Assembly: GCF_040605455.1 (NCBI RefSeq) | Contig: NZ_JBEXCV010000211.1 | Span: 1-12,073 of the forward strand | DNA length: 12,073 nt | Direction of reading: 5' to 3' | Source: Embleya sp040605455 | Lineage (GTDB): Bacteria > Actinomycetota > Actinomycetes > Streptomycetales > Streptomycetaceae | Shown: in pieces, positions 8,173 through 12,073 of the stretch | Position numbering within the stretch: the first letter of the stretch is position 1 | Layout: every line of letters starts with the position of its first letter | Translations under genes and position numbers: made by a program | Notes under the pieces: model-generated | Databases searched by the model: none | What the model saw: the letters and a program-made list of their open reading frames with translations, nothing else | Told to the model about the DNA's origin: nothing

Positions 8173-8225
8173 TAGGCGCCTCTGTTGCGATTCGGTCCGT
8201 GACGGCTGGTTCGGCCCGGCTGGGA

Positions 8226-9695
8226 TCAGGCGTACAACTCGTCGAGGCCGATCAGGCGGATGTCGTCGCGGGTGTCGGCTTCGCGGCGAAGGTGGTCGGT
8301 GAAGCCTATGGCGCTGAAGCACGCGAGGAGGCATCCGGCGGTTTCCAGTCCGCGGCCGGTGAGGACGTCGCGGGCCCGGGTGAGGCGTTCGAGGTGGGGC
8401 AGCCCGATCGTGGTTCCCCATTTGACTTCGCCCAGGAGCGCGACCCGGGGCGGGTGGGCACCGGTGCTGGCCTCGACGACCGCGGCGTCGATCTCGACGG
8501 AGGTGCGGGAGGACGGGTCGGTGACCACTCCGGCGCCGACGTGCCCCAGGGGCGCGCCGGCGAGATCGGCGCCGGGGCCGAGGAGGTGATCGCGGCACAA
8601 GGCCTCGAAGTGGGGGCCGGCCACTTGGGCCGCGAAGCGTTCTCGGGAAGCGGCCCAGACCCGATCGGCCTGGCCGAGTTCCAGGCGTCCCCAGGCGGGG
8701 CGCATGATCGCCTCGTAGAAGGTGATGAGGGGTTCGACGATGCGGTACCGGGACTTGCCCTGCCGGAAGACGTCCATGTCCCGGGTGAGGAGGTGGGCGT
8801 CCTCGAGCACGTTGAGCGGGTGGGAGATGTCCACCGCCTTGCGCCCGATGAACCCGGCGATCCCGCCGCGGGTGTGATTGCCCTCCGCGACCGCGGCCAG
8901 GACGGAGTGGTAGAGCGAGGTGTCGCGGATGTCGGTCTCCTCGGCCAGCAGGTACCGCGCTTCCCGAAACAGCGGGCTGAGCGGGGACATCACCGCACGG
9001 CACACCCAGTCGTCGAAGTCCGCCAACGTGGCGGGGACATCGTCGGCGAGGAACTGCCGCCGGTACGCGGGCGTTCCGCCCAGGACCGCCCCCAGCCTCA
9101 CCGCCAGTTCCGGCTGGTCGGCGACTTCCCAGAACTCGGCGGCGGCACGGTGGTCGAACGGCCGCACCACCAGCTCCAGTTGCGCCCGCCCGCGCAGAGG
9201 CGCCGAACCCGCCAGCAGGCCGCCCATCACCGACATCGCCGACCCGCACAACAGCATGCGCATCCTGCTGGGCCGGGTCTGGAAGCGGTCGATCTCACGC
9301 TGCAGCAGCGACGGCAGCTCCGGCGCCACCTTCGCCAGGTACGGAAATTCGTCCAGGACGATCACTTGCGGACCCTCTCCCCGGGCCGGATCGGCCAGAC
9401 CGAACAGGAAGGTCACCGCGTCGTCCCACGTGGCGAAGGAGAACGGCGCCGGCGCCCCGGTGTGCTCGGCGAGCGCGGCGCCGAACTGCCGCAGGGACTC
9501 ACCCGCCGTCGCCGTCGTCGCGCCGAAGTAGAACCCACCGCACTGCTCCGTCAACGCCCGAAGCAGATACGTCTTCCCCATCCGCCGACGCCCGCTGACC
9601 ACCCCCAACAACGCATGACGCGAAGCTCGGGTCGCGAACGACGCGAGCGCCCGCCATTCCACCGCACGATCGAACACGTGTTCCGGCTTCTGCAT
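8226..9695 (-). CDS. Archaeal_ATPase-type P-loop protein with DUF234 C-terminal domain
   Basis: A 489-aa cytoplasmic protein. Residues about 8-215 form a STAND/Archaeal_ATPase P-loop domain: Walker A SGRRRMGKT (34-42), Walker B VIVLDEFPYL (111-120, D115/E116), and the sensor-like strand MLLCGSAMSVMGG (147-159). A winged-helix-like region follows (about 245-320, AAVAEGNHTRGGIAGFIGRK, then a strand ending YRIVEPLITFYEAIMRP). The C-terminal DUF234 part has VEIDAAVVE (D403) and ALLGEVKWG (E423, K425), the spacing of a PD-(D/E)xK nuclease-like core. The family's function is largely unknown. The ATG at 9695 has a perfect AAGGAG site, embedded in an inverted repeat. The gene looks intact amid degraded DNA. 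Confidence 0.88.
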   Translation of the reverse strand: MQKPEHVFDRAVEWRALASFATRASRHALLGVVSGRRRMGKTYLLRALTEQCGGFYFGATTATAGESLRQFGAALAEHTGAPAPFSFATWDDAVTFLFGLADPARGEGPQVIVLDEFPYLAKVAPELPSLLQREIDRFQTRPSRMRMLLCGSAMSVMGGLLAGSAPLRGRAQLELVVRPFDHRAAAEFWEVADQPELAVRLGAVLGGTPAYRRQFLADDVPATLADFDDWVCRAVMSPLSPLFREARYLLAEETDIRDTSLYHSVLAAVAEGNHTRGGIAGFIGRKAVDISHPLNVLEDAHLLTRDMDVFRQGKSRYRIVEPLITFYEAIMRPAWGRLELGQADRVWAASRERFAAQVAGPHFEALCRDHLLGPGADLAGAPLGHVGAGVVTDPSSRTSVEIDAAVVEASTGAHPPRVALLGEVKWGTTIGLPHLERLTRARDVLTGRGLETAGCLLACFSAIGFTDHLRREADTRDDIRLIGLDELYA

Positions 9696-9696
9696 G

Positions 9697-9735
9697 ACAC
9701 TCCTTAGGATCACACTTCTAAGGAGTGTACTCCTT
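9697..9735 (-). promoter_or_regulatory. Inverted repeat covering the ATPase ribosome binding site
   Basis: ACACTCCTTAG (9697-9707) and CTAAGGAGTGT (9718-9728) are a perfect 11-bp inverted repeat with a ten-base spacer. A third half-site, ACTCCTT, follows at 9729-9735. On the minus strand the arm nearest the gene contains the AAGGAG ribosome binding site, and the ATG follows two bases after that arm. The sequence TACACT (minus, 9729-9724) resembles a -10 box but has no good -35. The site is either an operator, perhaps for autoregulation, or a hairpin that hides the ribosome binding site. Confidence 0.65.
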
Positions 9736-9789
9736 GCGATGTGTTCCGGTGGTGCCGGCCGGTGTGCTGGTAATGGTGTGGCCGGGGTG

Positions 9790-10041
9790 TCATGTCCGCA
9801 GCGAGACCGGAACCAAGGAAGAGGCCGATCCCCACCGCGCGTGCCGCTCGCACACCCGCTGCCACCGCGCCGTGTACCGAACCACCCGTACCGGCGCGCC
9901 GGTACGCCGCGCCGTACACAGGCAACACCCGAACGCCGCCGGCCCCACCACGGCGTCGGCCACCCGCCACATGCCTTGCGGCGTCCCCGCCGTGCCCCAT
10001 CCGGCGACCTCGTCCTCCTCCCGGCCCCATGTGGCGGAGCA
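9790..10041 (-). pseudogene. Fragment of a TniQ-like transposition protein
   Basis: An open stretch of about 83 codons with strong GC3 bias and no proper start at its upstream limit. It reads WGREEDEVAGWGTAG, then GPAAFGCCLCTARRTG, then TARWQRVCERHARW. The CxxC (GCCLC) followed by CxxH (VCERH) is the zinc-ribbon pattern of TniQ proteins and parallels the pair in the larger tniQ at 10360-11478 (ACPMC / WCPRH). After HARW the similarity ends, with a TGA 13 codons later. Both the N-terminal domain and the rest of the C-terminal domain are missing. It differs in sequence from the neighbouring tniQ, so it is not a recent duplicate. Family call by eye. Confidence 0.5.
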
Positions 10042-10045
10042 TTGA

Positions 10046-10359
10046 AGTGGGGGGTGGGGGCGGTGGCTGGTTTGGGGTTTCGGGTGTTGGTTGAGAATCC
10101 AGCGGGTGGGTTGGTGGTTTCGGGTTGTGGTGGCGGGGGTTTCTCGGGGCGGGTTCGGGTGTGGTGGCCTGGGGTCTCGTAGTTTCGTGAGAACGATCTT
10201 TGCTTTCTTGGTGATGTATCGATGCGTCGTAAGGTAGCCGCGGGTTTTTGCGGGGGTTTCGGGGTGTCGGTGTGGGACGCCCGAGGTGGGTGTCCGCAGG
10301 CCTGATCGGCGTTGTGGCCTGGTGTTTCGTGGGTTCGGTGATGGTTCCCGGGCAGCGGG
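10046..10359. other. G/T-rich noncoding region with degenerate direct repeats
   Basis: The plus strand is strongly G+T biased, with runs of six and five G at 10049-10060. A motif close to GGGGTTTCGGGTGT recurs in the same orientation at 10074-10090, 10116-10130 and 10252-10270. A longer pair of about 30 bases (10161-10190 and 10311-10341, about 80% identical by eye) shares GTGGCCTGG and TTCG cores. An AT-richer patch lies at 10191-10235. No ORF here has coding character. Its position directly after tniQ suggests a transposon end with transposase-binding repeats, but no terminal inverted repeat was found. Confidence 0.4.
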
Positions 10360-11478
10360 TCAGGCCGGGTTGTAGTGGTGGAGCCGTGCCCAGAGGAGGT
10401 CGTCGGGCGGGACGAGCAGGCGGGGGAGTTCGAGGTGGTCGGCGATGTGTTCCAGGGCTCGTGTGTTGCCGTGTGTGGCCCGGCCTGCGGTGTGTGTTCC
10501 GGGAGATTGCCCGGGGGAGTGTGACCAACGCGCGGGCGAGGGCGACGGTTTCGGGATAGGTGACGACGGCGCGGGCCAGGAGAACAACCGAGACGCCCCC
10601 GCGGGTCGCGGTCAGGGCGGGGTTGCCCGCGGTGAGCCGGCCCAACCGCCCCTGCCAGCGCCGCGCCATGTGGCGTCCGCGGTCGTACCAGCGGGTGGTG
10701 ACCGCCGCCGCCCAGGTATGCGCGGCCACGCCGTCGTTGCGTCGTGCGAGGCGTCGGTGGGCCCGATACGCGAGGTCGATCTCGGGGAGCCCACCCGTGT
10801 CGAGGGGACCCGGCAACCGGACCTCGCTCGCCCGATATCGGTGGCGCGGGCACCACATGCGGTCCGCGGGCGGGTACGTCCACGCCACGTCGCCCGCCCC
10901 GCAGGTGCGGCGTCGTACGCACATCGGGCAGGCCCGGACGCCTTGTTCGTCGGTGTCCAGGACGCGTACCCGCGCGCCGGCCGTCCGCGTCCGCGTCGCG
11001 TCTTCCTCGTCGATGCCGGTCGGCCCCACCGCGTCGTCGGTGCCGGCCGCCTCGGCTCTGCGGGGCGGGCGCAGGGCGGTACGGGCGTGGTGATCAGACG
11101 CGGAAGGGCGTGTGCCAGGTGGTTGTGGGGGATCCGGGTGAACGCGGCCAGGCGGTGTAGCGCCTCGGTGTCGAGGCGGATCTCGATGCGGGGCGCCGCC
11201 GGTCCCGGTCCCGTCCGCCATCCCGGGCCGTCGAGTTCCACCCCGAGGCCGTCCAGCAACTGCGCCACGCCCATGCGGTAGGCGTCCGCGAGGCGCCCCA
11301 GATATGAGGCGGTCGACTCGAACGCCACGGGTGCGATCCGCAGGACACCCGAGGGCGACAGTTGCGGGTATCGCCACGTCGGGCCCGCACCGAGGTGCTC
11401 CCCGCCGCTCCCGTCACCTTCGCGTCCCCTCCCACCACGCGCCTTTCCGCTCCCGCGTGTCTTTGCGTTCGCGTTCAC
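10360..11478 (-). pseudogene. tniQ: tniQ-like transposition gene with two frameshifts
   Basis: It starts with GTG at 11478, overlapping the tniB TGA (GTGA). The N-terminal part has LRIAPVAFESTASYLGRLAD and AYRMGVAQLLDGLGV, the TniQ domain, up to PHNHLAHALPRLIT. Near 11085-11090 the coding frame shifts by -1, continuing with ARTALRPPRRAEAAG, the zinc motif ACPMC (codons at 10930-10919) with WCPRH (near 10852-10841), and ARRWQGRLGRLTAGNP. Between about 10530 and 10465 it shifts by +1, back to the original frame, ending RALEHIADHLELPRLLV then PPDDLLWARLHHYNPA and TGA at 10362-10360. Without both shifts the product stops at 10612. TniQ acts with TniA and TniB in target selection by Tn5053/Tn7-like elements. 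Decay is most likely; sequence error or recoding cannot be excluded. Confidence 0.7.
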
Positions 11479-12073
11479 GGCACGCGTGGCGCCGTCGCGC
11501 GGGTGGGCGGTGTGCGCGCCCGGGCGGGGTTGCGGGGCCGGTGGTGTTCCTCGGCGAGGTGGTCGAGCCGCACGGTGTCCAGGCCGCCTCGGGCGATGCG
11601 TTCGGTGCCGTCGAGGATCGCTGCGATCGCGGCCTGGCGGATGAGCCGGGCCAGGCTGCCGATGCGTCCGGCGGTGCGGGCGTGGGGGATACGACGCCAG
11701 CCGGGGCAGCGTTCCCGCCCGATGGGCGCGTAGGTCGAGGGCGTTGTCCATCGCGGTGACCAGGTCCAGGAACGGTTCCGCCCCGCCCAGCCGGGCGGGG
11801 AACGCCCCGCAGTCGATCAACGCGGCCCGACCCGCGAGTTGCGCCCCGCGCACCCCGGTGAACAAAGCCGTGGCGGCCATGTCGATGCCCGTGTACACGA
11901 ACGTCGCGCCGATGCGCTCGGTCAGGTCCTTCAACAGGTCGGCGGTCTCCGCGCCGGTGGTGGTGCGGGGGTTGAGGTGGTGGATCTCGTCGATCATCAC
12001 CGGTCGCACCCCCGCCTCGCCATACACGTGGCAGACGGCGTTGGTGATCTGCGCCTGGGTCATCCGGTCGGTG
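11475..12073 (-). pseudogene. tniB: tniB-like AAA+ transposition ATPase, partial and frameshifted
   Basis: The N-terminus with Walker A lies beyond the right edge. Visible are Walker B VRPVMIDEIHHLNPRT, then ETADLLKDLTERIGATFVYT with GID, the AGRAALIDCGAFPARL segment, and LRAHRAGTLPRLASY. Here the frame shifts in a run of five C (plus strand 11684-11688). Removing one C restores HARTAGRIGSLARLIRQAAI and AAILDGTERIARGGLDTVRL, the conserved TniB C-terminus, ending at TGA 11477-11475. As written, the frame instead runs on into tniQ, making an apparent TniB-TniQ fusion ORF to 10612. TniB hydrolyses ATP to recruit the TniA transposase to target DNA. The gene order tniB-tniQ with overlap matches actinobacterial Tni elements; tniA should lie beyond the right edge. 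Confidence 0.75.

Noticed and set aside
8119..8175. 18-aa ORF ending in RRRTRR
   Set aside because: Weak ribosome binding site, very short, and the 3' end overlaps the palindrome; not distinguishable from chance.
10049..10084. Possible G-quadruplex in the G-rich run
   Set aside because: The third G-run follows a loop of about 13 bases, too long for the standard motif; the G-richness is noted but a quadruplex is not claimed.
8226..10922. A single 898-codon minus-strand ORF
   Set aside because: Only the part from 9695 has domain content; upstream codons are Pro/Thr/Arg-rich readthrough of GC-rich noncoding DNA, and a strong ribosome binding site marks the start at 9695.

Overview
The window is very GC-rich, with nearly all-G/C third codon positions, GTG/ATG starts and GGAG-type ribosome binding sites. 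It suggests a streptomycete or a close actinomycete relative. No rRNA, tRNA or CRISPR array was seen.

Left part (1-5216): an intact metabolic locus. On the minus strand lie the [2Fe-2S] subunit (852-1412) and the FAD subunit (1-855, cut by the left edge) of a PaoABC-type molybdenum aldehyde oxidoreductase. They share a 4-base ATGA overlap, and the large Mo subunit should lie beyond the left edge. A second minus-strand unit encodes an ABM-fold monooxygenase-like protein (2791-3096) and a family IV (HSL-like) esterase (1695-2702), with a terminator-like hairpin at 1560-1584. A divergent AraC-family regulator (3261-4154) faces this unit across 164 bases. A XdhC/CoxI-type protein (4200-5216, minus), the usual Mo-cofactor delivery partner of such oxidoreductases, converges on the regulator gene. 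A plausible model is an aldehyde- or xenobiotic-handling locus controlled by the AraC protein, with XdhC maturing the enzyme.

Middle part (5217-8225): a graveyard of mobile and accessory DNA. It holds a 3'-truncated ISL3-family transposase (5620-6756) with its upstream terminal end near 6810, a perfect 11-bp hairpin (6937-6963), an orphan coding-like ORF (7057-7323), a probable N-terminal remnant of a TniA-like transposase (7370 to about 7740), an unidentified minus-strand coding fragment (about 7742-7860), and a remnant of an AbiEii-like nucleotidyltransferase toxin (about 7860-8092).

Right part (8226-12073): one intact gene on the minus strand, an Archaeal_ATPase/DUF234 protein (8226-9695). 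Its ribosome binding site lies inside a perfect 11-bp inverted repeat. Further right are a fragment of one TniQ-like protein (9790-10041), a G/T-rich noncoding stretch with degenerate repeats (about 10046-10359), and a tniQ (10360-11478) and tniB (11475-12073, cut by the right edge) pair. The pair has a GTGA stop/start overlap but three apparent frameshifts. Both genes read as decaying transposition genes, unless the shifts are sequence errors or recoding sites.
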